NCBI RefSeq assembly: GCF_019343195.1
Contig: NZ_RPHB01000007.1
Location: 124,001-188,000, forward strand
Direction: 5' to 3'
Source of the DNA: Arthrospiribacter ruber
Lineage (GTDB): Bacteria > Bacteroidota > Bacteroidia > Cytophagales > Cyclobacteriaceae
Length of the DNA: 64,000 nt
In this document: piece by piece, positions 55,937 to 64,000 of the stretch
Layout of the letters: the number at the start of each line of letters is the position of its first letter
Position numbering within the stretch: position 1 is the stretch's first letter
Made by a program: the position numbers and the translations under genes
The notes under the pieces: model-generated
Databases searched by the model: none
What the model saw: only the letters and a program-made list of their open reading frames with translations
Told to the model about the DNA's origin: nothing

Positions 55937-57314
55937 TCATCCTTATCCTCCACTCTTTTGGATAGTAATTGTTCAACCGGTTTCCAAGATTTTTGATCCA
56001 GCCCAATGGTAAATCCTGATAAGTAACCAAGTGCCAGCCTTCTGCCAGATCCGGCACATGCAAATCCTCTTTTCTCAAAAAGTACAAGGCAGCTTCCCTA
56101 TCAAGCTCCAATAAAGCAAATCCGGACTTTGGCAGAACTGACAATGCCCACTCATGGCTGGGAATCACCTGCCCATTGTTGACCTGACCCAGCTCTACTC
56201 CGAAATACCTGATGTTTAAAAACCTCGTGATGTATTCAAAATGTAATTTAAAGTCTGCGTTTACATAAAAGTAACTGTTATTGATACTGTAAAGAGCAGT
56301 GTTTTGGGGCAGGGAAAATTTTTCTATTACGCTTTCCAAATCCTGCTTGGGGCAGGATTTGATATAGGGATGTTTGAAATCCTTGGTCCGTTTTGGTTCA
56401 TGTATGAAAGCATCCTCTGCTCTCTTCATCACAGAGACGAAAAAACCCTCTCCGTCGACCAGGTGAGGATAAAACCTATAGCCAAAAAACTCACCTTCTT
56501 CTGTAGAGATTACTGATTCGACGATTTGCCATTCTTTCTTTAGAGGAATTTTGACAGGCTGATAAGAAAACTCCGAAGCGATAAAGCGGACCATTTCTTC
56601 ATTCTCCTGATTGTTGAAAGTACAGGTACTGTAAATCAGGTATCCACCGGCTTTCACCAATGCCCCGGCTTTATCCATTATTCTCTCCTGCCTGGCCGCG
56701 CATATGTTCACATGATCCTGAGACCATTCATTCCTTGCCTGAGGATCTTTGCGAAACATCCCCTCTCCCGAACAGGGCGCATCGACCAACACCACATCAA
56801 AGAAACCTTCAAGAGGTTCAAAATGATCAGGGTCATTTTGTGTGACAATAGTATTGCCGATTCCCCACTTAATTATATTTTCCTTGAGAGTCGTAGCCCT
56901 GGATTTAATGACTTCATTGGCTATAAGCAATCCACTGTCTCCGAGGTAGCTGCTCATCAAAGTGGATTTCCCTCCAGGCGCCGCTGAAAGATCCAAAAAA
57001 ACACCTTCTTTATCGGCTTCAAGGGTATTCAGTATATGATCCAAAAACATAGAGGATGCCTCCTGAACATAATATGCTCCTGCATGAAATGCGGGGTCCA
57101 GAGTAAAGGACGGCCTTTCGTCCAAAAACCAACCTAATGATGACCAATCTACCCGGCTGCCTGAAAATTGCATTTCCAGTTTTTTAAAGGGATTAAGCCG
57201 AATAGCAGACTTGGAATCCTGGTCTATTGCCTTCTGAAACTTGAGGAATTCCTGATCGCCTAGTTCTGACTGCATCCTCTGAACAAAGCCTTCAGGTAAA
57301 TTAATATTGGGCAT
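55929..57314 (-). CDS. RsmF-like 16S rRNA m5C methyltransferase (NOL1/NOP2/Sun)
   Basis: The 461 aa protein has the SAM-binding motif LDLSAAPGGKSTLMSSYL, DAPCSGEGMFRKDP (motif IV Cys) and YSTCTFNNQENEEMV (motif VI catalytic Cys), the two-cysteine hallmark of m5C RNA methyltransferases. A C-terminal PUA-like extension (about residues 300-461) fits RsmF/YebU. It converges on hflX with five bases between the stops. Confidence 0.9.
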   Translation of the reverse strand: MPNINLPEGFVQRMQSELGDQEFLKFQKAIDQDSKSAIRLNPFKKLEMQFSGSRVDWSSLGWFLDERPSFTLDPAFHAGAYYVQEASSMFLDHILNTLEADKEGVFLDLSAAPGGKSTLMSSYLGDSGLLIANEVIKSRATTLKENIIKWGIGNTIVTQNDPDHFEPLEGFFDVVLVDAPCSGEGMFRKDPQARNEWSQDHVNICAARQERIMDKAGALVKAGGYLIYSTCTFNNQENEEMVRFIASEFSYQPVKIPLKKEWQIVESVISTEEGEFFGYRFYPHLVDGEGFFVSVMKRAEDAFIHEPKRTKDFKHPYIKSCPKQDLESVIEKFSLPQNTALYSINNSYFYVNADFKLHFEYITRFLNIRYFGVELGQVNNGQVIPSHEWALSVLPKSGFALLELDREAALYFLRKEDLHVPDLAEGWHLVTYQDLPLGWIKNLGNRLNNYYPKEWRIRMKK

Positions 57315-57447
57315 TGAGTTAGGTTTTGAACAAAATTAAGAAAATATTCTAACCCCTTACTTTTGCTTAAACGAAAACCCTATTCCAGCTTGTAGCCTTA
57401 GCGACTTTAAAAACAAATTATTGGATTTCTTTAACGACATATGAACA

Positions 57448-57960
57448 TTACCCAGGCTTTAATACCCTAAACAATGCCTCAAAAATAGTTTTGATAGTTT
57501 CAGACTGTTGGTCTTTTGCTGCACCAATACTGAAATCCCACCCATCGGTTTTATTGTACGACACCCTGAAGGTACTCATGATCATGACCGCACTCAGTGC
57601 CCCACCAACGGCCAGGATGGTGCCTGCTACCATCTCATTGTCTTTCCAATTATCTAATTTATCCTTAAGGTATGGCTCCAGCCCGGGGTCTTCTGCCATA
57701 TAAGCCAAGGATACCTTTGCAATCTCCACCGCCTTTTGCTGTTCAATCGGTTCTAGGAATTTGTTTTGATCTACATCTTCAAGGTTCTGTATGGCCTCCA
57801 TGTGTTTTACATTTTCAGGAAGGTGGTCCATGATTACTCCAAGGTCTTCCTTCACTTTTAGGACCATCTCTCCTTCAATGTGTCTGAAAAGCCTTAAGGC
57901 CTTAAAGTCATCCAGTTGCTGTACTCTTTCTAAAGTTGTCATAGCCTTATATTTTTTCAT
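57448..57960 (-). CDS. Small one-helix membrane protein coupled to the CHAT gene
   Basis: The 170 aa protein is mostly helical and charged in residues 1-108 (ALRLFRHIEGEMVLKVKEDL), with one hydrophobic helix at about 109-131 (MVAGTILAVGGALSAVMIMS). A 39-residue tail is polar (YNKTDGWDFSIGAAKD). No signal peptide. I do not recognise the family. Its ATG overlaps the CHAT gene's TGA by 4 bp, the usual sign of coupled translation, so it is very probably a functional partner: a target, membrane anchor or effector. Confidence 0.8.
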   Translation of the reverse strand: MKKYKAMTTLERVQQLDDFKALRLFRHIEGEMVLKVKEDLGVIMDHLPENVKHMEAIQNLEDVDQNKFLEPIEQQKAVEIAKVSLAYMAEDPGLEPYLKDKLDNWKDNEMVAGTILAVGGALSAVMIMSTFRVSYNKTDGWDFSIGAAKDQQSETIKTIFEALFRVLKPG

Positions 57961-60401
57961 CTAAAATCCCCTATCAAAGACAGTCCTCCCCAGTAATACT
58001 CAACTGGCATATTATCCTGAGGTGCCTCATTCATCAATTGTAGTACAGCCTGCCTATGGGCAGTTTTCATGTCGAATTCCTGATGAATCCAATTGGTATA
58101 AAATGCCTTAAACAGCTTATTTGCCCAGGTGATGTCCACATTCCAGGCTGCGCTCAACATGCTTTGGGCACCACAGTAAAAAAATGCCCATTCCAATCCA
58201 AGTGCGTCACCACCATAACCCTCCATTGCCCTTCCTGATACACAAGCCTGCATACTGATATGGCTCCCATTAAGGTTCACATGAGATTCCTGAAGGATTT
58301 TGGGACTCAGAAGATTTTGACCTAAGTAATAGTCAAATTCTGAATCCAATTCTGGTTTTTTACCATCTGACATGAGTAGTAAGCCACTGTTAAAATATGG
58401 ATTAAGTTTCTTTAAATCAAGACCCTTAACTCCACTTGGAAAAACTCCGTGGGTGGAAAAGTGAAACAGCTTATTCGGCCCTAAGGCCTCCAATACATTC
58501 TCTATAGACACTTCTTCTTCCGCCCCTATTCCCTCTTCTTCAGGTAATAGAAAAAGAGGGACTTCTTCAAACTCTTTAACTTTGTCTGCATCATCCTGCA
58601 CAGCTGAACAGGTAATACCTATTATTTCATCCAGATTTTCCGGGCTTTTGTCCAGCAACTTCACCAATTGAGAACCAGAATGAATTTTAGATACGGAAAA
58701 TTCTGCTATCAAAGGCTTTCCTGAGTTTAACTGCCCGATCTGTAGGGTAAATAGGTTTAGCAATCCATCCGGAGAATAAACAATATGATCACCTTCGTCC
58801 AATAAATTTTCATCAATGGCAAAGTTGATAGGGTCAAGGTATTTTCCTAATTCCTTTGGAATCTCTACAGATTTCCCTCTTCCAAACAATCCTGAAACAG
58901 GCATTTTCCAGGATTGCGGATTTGGAAAATCATTCTTGACCCAATCTTTCAGCACCTCTTCTCCCGCTCCTTGTGCCGTAGCAAAAAGCTTCCCCTGCTT
59001 GGTAAGCAAGACGGAATAGCTTCTGTCAAAATCTACAATAACGCTTAAATAATGGGCCTGATTAGCACTTAATAGCGGTACAAGCCGGTCAATTAAAGTG
59101 TCCGGATCATCCAGCCTTTGGTGTTCACCGGTGGCCTCAAGAACTTTATCGGTAAGGTTACGCCCTTTTGAAGCTTCAATTCTATGGAATAGTCTTCGGG
59201 TATTTCTTGACATGTAATTGGTAAGTGCCATGGCGCCAAAAAGGGCAGGATATTGGCCAAATACCCCTGCACGCTCATGGATATTGCTGATAGAGGCTCT
59301 TTGTTTTTCGAGATGACCAAATACCACATCTAGCGAGTCAGCTGCTTTTTGGAATTCCTCCAGTCTATTGTAACAGATATATTGGCAATAAGCGATGAAC
59401 GCCAGGTCGGATTCCAGCTTTCTTTCCTCAAACCATTTATAAAAACCTTTCAATTCCAAAAGGCAATTTCTCAATCTATCCTCTTCATGTCCGAGCTTGT
59501 CGTCATGGAAAAAAGCAGTCGATTGAGTCAGTAAGTTTCTTTTGTATTGGGGAGTTTGCGTATTGTCTACTCCCCCCATTACAGATTGAGTTTCCAGAGT
59601 TTTGGCAGAGATTTTATGGGTCAATTCCAAAAGCTCCTGTTCAGAAATATCCCCTTCTCCTTCATACATTTCAACCAGTTTTTCAATTGAATCCATATCC
59701 ATCTGGTCTTCGTATCCTTTCATTACCGTTCTGATGGCAGCCAACATCCTCTTGAGATCGGTCAACTGCTGCATGCGTTTTTGACTTGCAATTTCCTCAC
59801 TAGACTGAAAAGTTTTGGAATTGATCAGGCCGATTTTACTTTTCAAACGGTCATAAAGTATCAGTGATGCTGGAAGGATTTGATTTTCGTCCAATGATTG
59901 CAGAATCAAAACAGCCTCATCAGATCGGTTATTTTCAAAATAATTTTCAGCAGCCTGCAAATGGGTGGAGTAAAAAATCGGTTTTCCCCAACCGGGAAGA
60001 TTCATGGTCCGCAGTGTTTCATATTGGGATATCCCTTCAGCAAAATTGCCGGTATCCAACAAAGCCTTTTGAATCAGATAGCTGCTATTTGCCAGATAAA
60101 ACTCAAGGTCTGCCTCGGGCAAGGTGACCTGAGAAGACCAAAGTGTAATCCCCCAAAGCAAAGAAGTAGCGGCGTACTGATATCCTGCCGGGATACTTCC
60201 ACCGTGAGTTAGGGCGGTGGCCATGCAGTCCAATGCGGCCAGGTCATGGATATGCTCTTTGGCTTCTAAGAATTTAGCTGCACTATCCAAAGATTGGTTT
60301 GGATACTCTTTGAAAATCCTAAGAAGATGGTCTCTGTCCTGGGCCTGAAGGGCCTGTAAAAGGAGCTTGTGCAGGTCATTCCCGAAATCCTGAGGTTCCA
60401 T
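57957..60401 (-). CDS. TPR-CHAT caspase-like protein
   Basis: The 814 aa protein is helical in the first ~430 residues (TPR-like repeats; for example SYLIQKALLDTGNFAEGISQ and LAFIAYCQYICYNRLEEFQK), then has a CHAT domain. The dyad is present: His651 in FHFSTHGVF and Cys720 in SMQACVSGR, followed by GGDALGLEWAFFYCGAQSML and WNVDITWA, as in CHAT (separase/caspase-like) peptidases. The catalytic pair looks intact. TPR-CHAT proteases are known as signal-activated executioners (Craspase, gasdermin activators). No CRISPR, STAND or gasdermin gene is here. It is coupled to a one-helix membrane protein. Confidence 0.9.
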   Translation of the reverse strand: MEPQDFGNDLHKLLLQALQAQDRDHLLRIFKEYPNQSLDSAAKFLEAKEHIHDLAALDCMATALTHGGSIPAGYQYAATSLLWGITLWSSQVTLPEADLEFYLANSSYLIQKALLDTGNFAEGISQYETLRTMNLPGWGKPIFYSTHLQAAENYFENNRSDEAVLILQSLDENQILPASLILYDRLKSKIGLINSKTFQSSEEIASQKRMQQLTDLKRMLAAIRTVMKGYEDQMDMDSIEKLVEMYEGEGDISEQELLELTHKISAKTLETQSVMGGVDNTQTPQYKRNLLTQSTAFFHDDKLGHEEDRLRNCLLELKGFYKWFEERKLESDLAFIAYCQYICYNRLEEFQKAADSLDVVFGHLEKQRASISNIHERAGVFGQYPALFGAMALTNYMSRNTRRLFHRIEASKGRNLTDKVLEATGEHQRLDDPDTLIDRLVPLLSANQAHYLSVIVDFDRSYSVLLTKQGKLFATAQGAGEEVLKDWVKNDFPNPQSWKMPVSGLFGRGKSVEIPKELGKYLDPINFAIDENLLDEGDHIVYSPDGLLNLFTLQIGQLNSGKPLIAEFSVSKIHSGSQLVKLLDKSPENLDEIIGITCSAVQDDADKVKEFEEVPLFLLPEEEGIGAEEEVSIENVLEALGPNKLFHFSTHGVFPSGVKGLDLKKLNPYFNSGLLLMSDGKKPELDSEFDYYLGQNLLSPKILQESHVNLNGSHISMQACVSGRAMEGYGGDALGLEWAFFYCGAQSMLSAAWNVDITWANKLFKAFYTNWIHQEFDMKTAHRQAVLQLMNEAPQDNMPVEYYWGGLSLIGDFR

Positions 60402-60807
60402 GTGATACTGATTTGAGTGAAAAATTCATTTTATAAATAAAAAGCGTATACTACTGTTTTTTAGGATGTTACAATTTAAGGATAAAAAAGAGTGGATTTA
60501 GCAAAAGGCAACAGTTTTTTCAATTAATACTCAAAATCCTTTAAAAATTTTTCTTGACCATTTTTTGCATTTTACAGAATATTTATTGCAGATAAATTAA
60601 TTTTTTAACTGATTTTACAAAATGTAGAAGTGGATATCATTCTCAGAAAAAACAGAATTTTTTGTTGTTTAATTTAACTTTTGCTAATATTAATTCTTTT
60701 TTATTAGTGATTATGAAATTATGTTCCGATTTGAATGATTTCAAACCAAGTAAAAAGCAGTTTAAATAATTAAAAATGAGTTTAGTTAAAATAAGCTTAT
60801 ATCACCC
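60402..60807. other. 406-bp AT-rich divergent spacer
   Basis: It separates the divergent CHAT and glycine-rich protein genes and presumably holds both promoters. I see no clear consensus element, repeat or small gene in it. Confidence 0.6.
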
Positions 60808-63051
60808 ATGAAGCTCAATTTTATCTTTTTGATTTTATGCCTATTGCAATACACCCTTGCATTTAGTCAATGTGAGGATTGTGATGTCATTATCAATGGA
60901 AATGGAAGTCCATCTGGATCTATTTTAGATGGGAGCAAGGTATGCATCAACGGGAATAGAACGAATCAAATCAATTTTAACAACAGAAACAATATTATTA
61001 TTTGCATAGCCGATGGAGCATCATGGAATGGTCAGGCAGGCAGTTTGTCCGGCTTAAGTCAAATAAACAATTACGGTACTTTATCCATGGGTACAGATTT
61101 TAATGGAAATTGGACAGTAAATAATTATGGTACATTTAATTTTTCGGCCAATATTAATTCATCGAAATCCATCAATAATTTTTCAACAATGAATGTTCCG
61201 GGCAACATCGATGTAAATGGTACATTAACTAGTCAAGGCCAATTAAATATTGGAGGTTCAGCGACCTTCAATAGCAGTTCTAATGTTACGATTGTAGGTG
61301 AAATGAATGTCGGTGGAGCAATGATGAACAACACCACCATAAACTTGGCTGGTTCAATTAATGTAAACGGGTCAATGACAAATAACGGTAATGGTAGAAT
61401 TGAAGCACTTAATGCCAACCAATGCAACTCCGTCAGTGTAAATGGCACTTTTAGATCAGATGGTATCATAACAGGAAATGATCTTGATTACAACAGTACA
61501 GGCACTGCATTAGTAGTAAATAAAATGCCAGGTGGAAATGCAAATCCAAGACTGCGTGGAGGGGCGAGGGTTGGTACTTGTTCTGGAGAAAACTGCTTGG
61601 AAGAAATTGAAATAATAGAGTCAGGTAACCTACTCAGATATTATATTTTTCGCTGTGACGGCATTTTGAATGTTGCCGAACCTGTAATTGAAGAAGATTA
61701 TGAAGAGTTACTCCTTTCAGCGACGGCATTGTTAGTAGCCGGTGGAGGTGGAGGCGGAAGAGGTCTCAGTGCCGGTGGAGGAGGCGCTGGTGGTGTTTTG
61801 GAAATTGAAGATATCCCAATTGAGCCAAATACAGAATATGTCGTAACAGTTGGAAAAGGAGGTATAGGATCCGGTAACGAAAACACCCAAGGGAACAATG
61901 GTACCAACTCTAGCATATTAAGCTATACATCATTTGGTGGAGGTGGAGGTGGTAGCTCTTCGGAGAATGCAAAAAATGGAAGGCAGGGGGGGTCTGGAGG
62001 AGGAGGTGCTTTTGACGATAATGGAATTGGAGGAAGTCGAAATGGTCCAATAGCCCAAATGGCACGAAATGGTGGCAATGCCGGAAGAAGAGGGAGCTCA
62101 AACGTACGCGCTGGTGGTGGCGGTGGGGGTGCTGGAAATAATGGAGGAGTTGGGCAGGTTTCAACAGGGTTTGTACCTGGAGATGGCGGAAGTGGTGTTT
62201 CAATTAGTTTTATTGAACCAATTGCTCCTGACAATTTAATTAACGCATTTGGTGGAGGTGGCGGTGCAACTTCAAGAAACTCAGGAGGACAATCTCGCTT
62301 TTCTGAAGGAGGCGCATTTTCAAATTTGACTTTGGGAGGTGATGGAAATGATGGAGGAACAGGTAAAAATGGGAGGCCAAACACAGGGTCTGGTGGAGGA
62401 GCTGGCAGTCAAAGAGGAGGATCAGGAAGCAACGGAATTGTTGTAGTCATGGTGACATATAGAATCCTCCCTGTAGAATACCTCTACTTTGAAGGCGCAC
62501 TCAGTCAAGATCAAAAAACCGTTGGTCTTTCCTGGGCCACGGCCAAGGAATGGGAAAGCTCCCACTTTGAGATTATGCGAAGCTTTGATAATGTGGATAG
62601 CTGGGAAAAAGTAGGGGAAGTTGAAGCCGCTGGCTATTCTGAATCTCCTATGGAATACAGTTTTGAGGACAATGATAATTTCACCCCTTTCAATATGGCC
62701 TATTATCAGCTTAGGCAGCTTGATTTTGATGAATCATCACATTTGAGCAAGGTCATCGGCATACAGCTTCCAGTGAATTCAGACCAAACCGTCACTTGGA
62801 GAGTTTATCCTAATCCAGTTTCAAACCAGAATGCCCAGCTCACTATCCTTGAACAAGGAGGACATAGTGGCGAAACTGTTTATGCAACACTTTTTTATCC
62901 TCTCGGTAGAAGTATACAGTTTACCGGCAATACCATAAGTGAATTATCGGAGCAACTTAATAATGCCTTGAAAAATGGAGGTAGAGGGGTATATATTTTA
63001 AACTTGTTATGGGGAAATGAAAATCAGCAATTGAAAGTTTTAAAGAATTAA
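60808..63051 (+). CDS. Secreted glycine-rich protein with type IX sorting-like C-terminus
   Basis: The 747 aa protein has a signal peptide (FIFLILCLLQYTLAFSQ), an N-terminal part (residues ~25-250) of repeated Asn/Gly-rich strands (INNYGTLSMG, VNNYGTFNFS, INNFSTMNVP) suggesting a beta-solenoid, and a Gly-rich region (about 311-549, runs of GGGGG and SGGGGA). A beta-sandwich follows (LPVEYLYFEGALSQDQKTV), then a C-terminal domain with WRVYPNPVSNQ and YILNLLWGNENQQLKVLKN, the pattern of type A sorting domains. It should cross the outer membrane by the type IX system and sit on the surface. Confidence 0.85.
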   Translation: MKLNFIFLILCLLQYTLAFSQCEDCDVIINGNGSPSGSILDGSKVCINGNRTNQINFNNRNNIIICIADGASWNGQAGSLSGLSQINNYGTLSMGTDFNGNWTVNNYGTFNFSANINSSKSINNFSTMNVPGNIDVNGTLTSQGQLNIGGSATFNSSSNVTIVGEMNVGGAMMNNTTINLAGSINVNGSMTNNGNGRIEALNANQCNSVSVNGTFRSDGIITGNDLDYNSTGTALVVNKMPGGNANPRLRGGARVGTCSGENCLEEIEIIESGNLLRYYIFRCDGILNVAEPVIEEDYEELLLSATALLVAGGGGGGRGLSAGGGGAGGVLEIEDIPIEPNTEYVVTVGKGGIGSGNENTQGNNGTNSSILSYTSFGGGGGGSSSENAKNGRQGGSGGGGAFDDNGIGGSRNGPIAQMARNGGNAGRRGSSNVRAGGGGGGAGNNGGVGQVSTGFVPGDGGSGVSISFIEPIAPDNLINAFGGGGGATSRNSGGQSRFSEGGAFSNLTLGGDGNDGGTGKNGRPNTGSGGGAGSQRGGSGSNGIVVVMVTYRILPVEYLYFEGALSQDQKTVGLSWATAKEWESSHFEIMRSFDNVDSWEKVGEVEAAGYSESPMEYSFEDNDNFTPFNMAYYQLRQLDFDESSHLSKVIGIQLPVNSDQTVTWRVYPNPVSNQNAQLTILEQGGHSGETVYATLFYPLGRSIQFTGNTISELSEQLNNALKNGGRGVYILNLLWGNENQQLKVLKN

Positions 63052-63286
63052 GCATAGTTAATTGCATAAAAAATCCATTCCACAATTAAGGCTTAAAGTT
63101 TCATAAAAAACCCACATATAAAATCATTATAATTATTTTTTCATTGTTTTTTATATAAAATGTATGAATCAGAAAAAAACAAAACTATATTTGTAATGCT
63201 TTTTACTGATTTTTAAATTCATTTTTTTGTATTCTAAATTTTTTTATGAGTATATTTAGATTGATAACCAAGTATTTACAAATACT

Positions 63287-64000
63287 ATGGATCCAAAAAA
63301 TTTTTTTTATGAAGAAATCTTATTTTCTACTGTTTTTTTTACGGTTGCTGCTTTACTGTGTTTCATAAGTTATGAAGCCAAACCCCAATCGAATGATAAA
63401 CCTGATTTGAGAAATGATTCATGTGTCAACTGTAAGGGGCAGGCCAATAATTTTGTGGTTCTAAACGCTTACTTCAGTGATGTAAATGGAGAACCAAATG
63501 AAAATCTCTGTGAAGGCGGTCCCTATTTTATTTCCATCTTATATACTTCATCTCAAAACAACAGCGTAAATAATTTTCGGATAATTGCTGACATTCTAAA
63601 AAAAGATCAATCTACCGATGCAATTCTCGAAAGCAATTACATGAACGAATTTAAAGGCACAGTCCCGCCTTGCAACTCTGCCACTTGTGTGATAACAGTC
63701 CCAATTCCAAATCTTAATTTCGAGTGCCAGAATGAGTATTACGAGCTTTCAAATCCTATGTCATTTTGGACTCAAGCCGGAAACAAAAATCTGGAAGATA
63801 GCTATAAATGCAATGATTACCCGACTGCTCAATGCTCCCACTCTAGCAGTATACCTATAGAAGTCGGTACTTTAGATTATAATTTTGACGTCAACTTTGA
63901 ATGTTTTCAAGAAAATCTAAATCACACAAACGTCTCCTTTTTTATCACTTCGTTATTTGGAGGAAATCCTACTCAAGAATATAATGTACTATGGAACTTT
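63287..64000 (+). CDS. Start of a secreted protein, cut by the window edge
   Basis: The frame is open from ATG 63287 to the last base with no stop, at least 238 codons. Residues from about 30 on are Cys-containing secreted-type sequence (NDSCVNCKGQANNFVVLNAY, NLCEGGPYFISILYTS, VPPCNSATCVITVPIPNL). The start given has an acidic lead (MDPKNFFYEEILFSTVF) that is poor for a signal peptide. An ATG at 63309 in another frame gives MKKSYFLLFF and would join the main frame if the T8 run at 63333-63340 had nine T (see finding). The family is not recognised. It may belong with the glycine-rich protein as a surface protein. Confidence 0.7.
   Translation, partial: MDPKNFFYEEILFSTVFFTVAALLCFISYEAKPQSNDKPDLRNDSCVNCKGQANNFVVLNAYFSDVNGEPNENLCEGGPYFISILYTSSQNNSVNNFRIIADILKKDQSTDAILESNYMNEFKGTVPPCNSATCVITVPIPNLNFECQNEYYELSNPMSFWTQAGNKNLEDSYKCNDYPTAQCSHSSSIPIEVGTLDYNFDVNFECFQENLNHTNVSFFITSLFGGNPTQEYNVLWNF

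Noticed and set aside
61698-62384. Proline-rich open frames antisense to the glycine-rich protein
   Set aside because: Glycine codons read backwards give proline, so long open antisense frames are expected here. The sense protein has a signal peptide and sorting domain.

Overview
The window looks like chromosomal DNA of a member of the Bacteroidota, most likely a Cytophagales/Cyclobacteriaceae-type marine or soil heterotroph. The evidence is a type IX secretion-type C-terminus (60808-63051), an Oar-like TonB-dependent receptor, a symporter with a DUF4212 small subunit, a bacterial GGGP synthase, LytTR/LytS signalling, AT-rich spacers and starts without Shine-Dalgarno sequences. I see no rRNA, tRNA, CRISPR array or intact insertion sequence. 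The genus is inference.

Region 1 (1-12066, + strand) is an acetate uptake and activation block. It holds a transposase-derived zinc-ribbon/HTH protein, an outer-membrane porin-like protein, a DUF4212 plus Na+/solute symporter pair, a second small membrane protein, a symporter-histidine kinase fusion, a receiver-only response regulator, acetyl-CoA synthetase, a cNMP/CBS/DUF294 protein and a DnaQ-like exonuclease. The logic recalls CrbS/CrbR control of acs in Proteobacteria, but the output regulator is missing.

Region 2 (12071-20018, - strand) holds an HD hydrolase, a YitT protein and a signalling set: histidine kinase, cNMP-binding patatin lipase, receiver, and receiver-adenylate cyclase. A LytTR protein with a truncated receiver and CysQ follow.

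Region 3 (20200-34669) is mixed housekeeping: serine hydrolase, SDR, DUF4403 lipoprotein, YtxJ, Oar-like receptor, YhhN, fasciclin protein, PheS, GGGP synthase, two holin-like membrane proteins and a cysteine-cluster protein. Its spacers carry most of the repeats: a modular hairpin-rich repeat family with compensatory base changes, heptamer tandem arrays, and a frameshifted small gene at 22665-22954.

Region 4 (34863-44150, + strand) has LOG, a lytic transglycosylase, an AsmA-like protein, UvrA, a LytS-type kinase and two LytTR regulators. Region 5 (44211-57314) has an exported protein, PhoH with a PIN domain, a PLP decarboxylase/AroE/DUF368 operon, a TPR protein next to a phosphosulfolactate synthase homologue, an epimerase, RfbC/CpsB-type polysaccharide genes, HflX and an RsmF-like methyltransferase.

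Region 6 (57448-64000) is the most unusual. A TPR-CHAT caspase-like protein is translationally coupled to a small one-pass membrane protein of unknown family. Divergent to it lie a glycine-rich secreted protein and the start of another secreted protein, whose signal peptide seems to be split by a T8 homopolymer.
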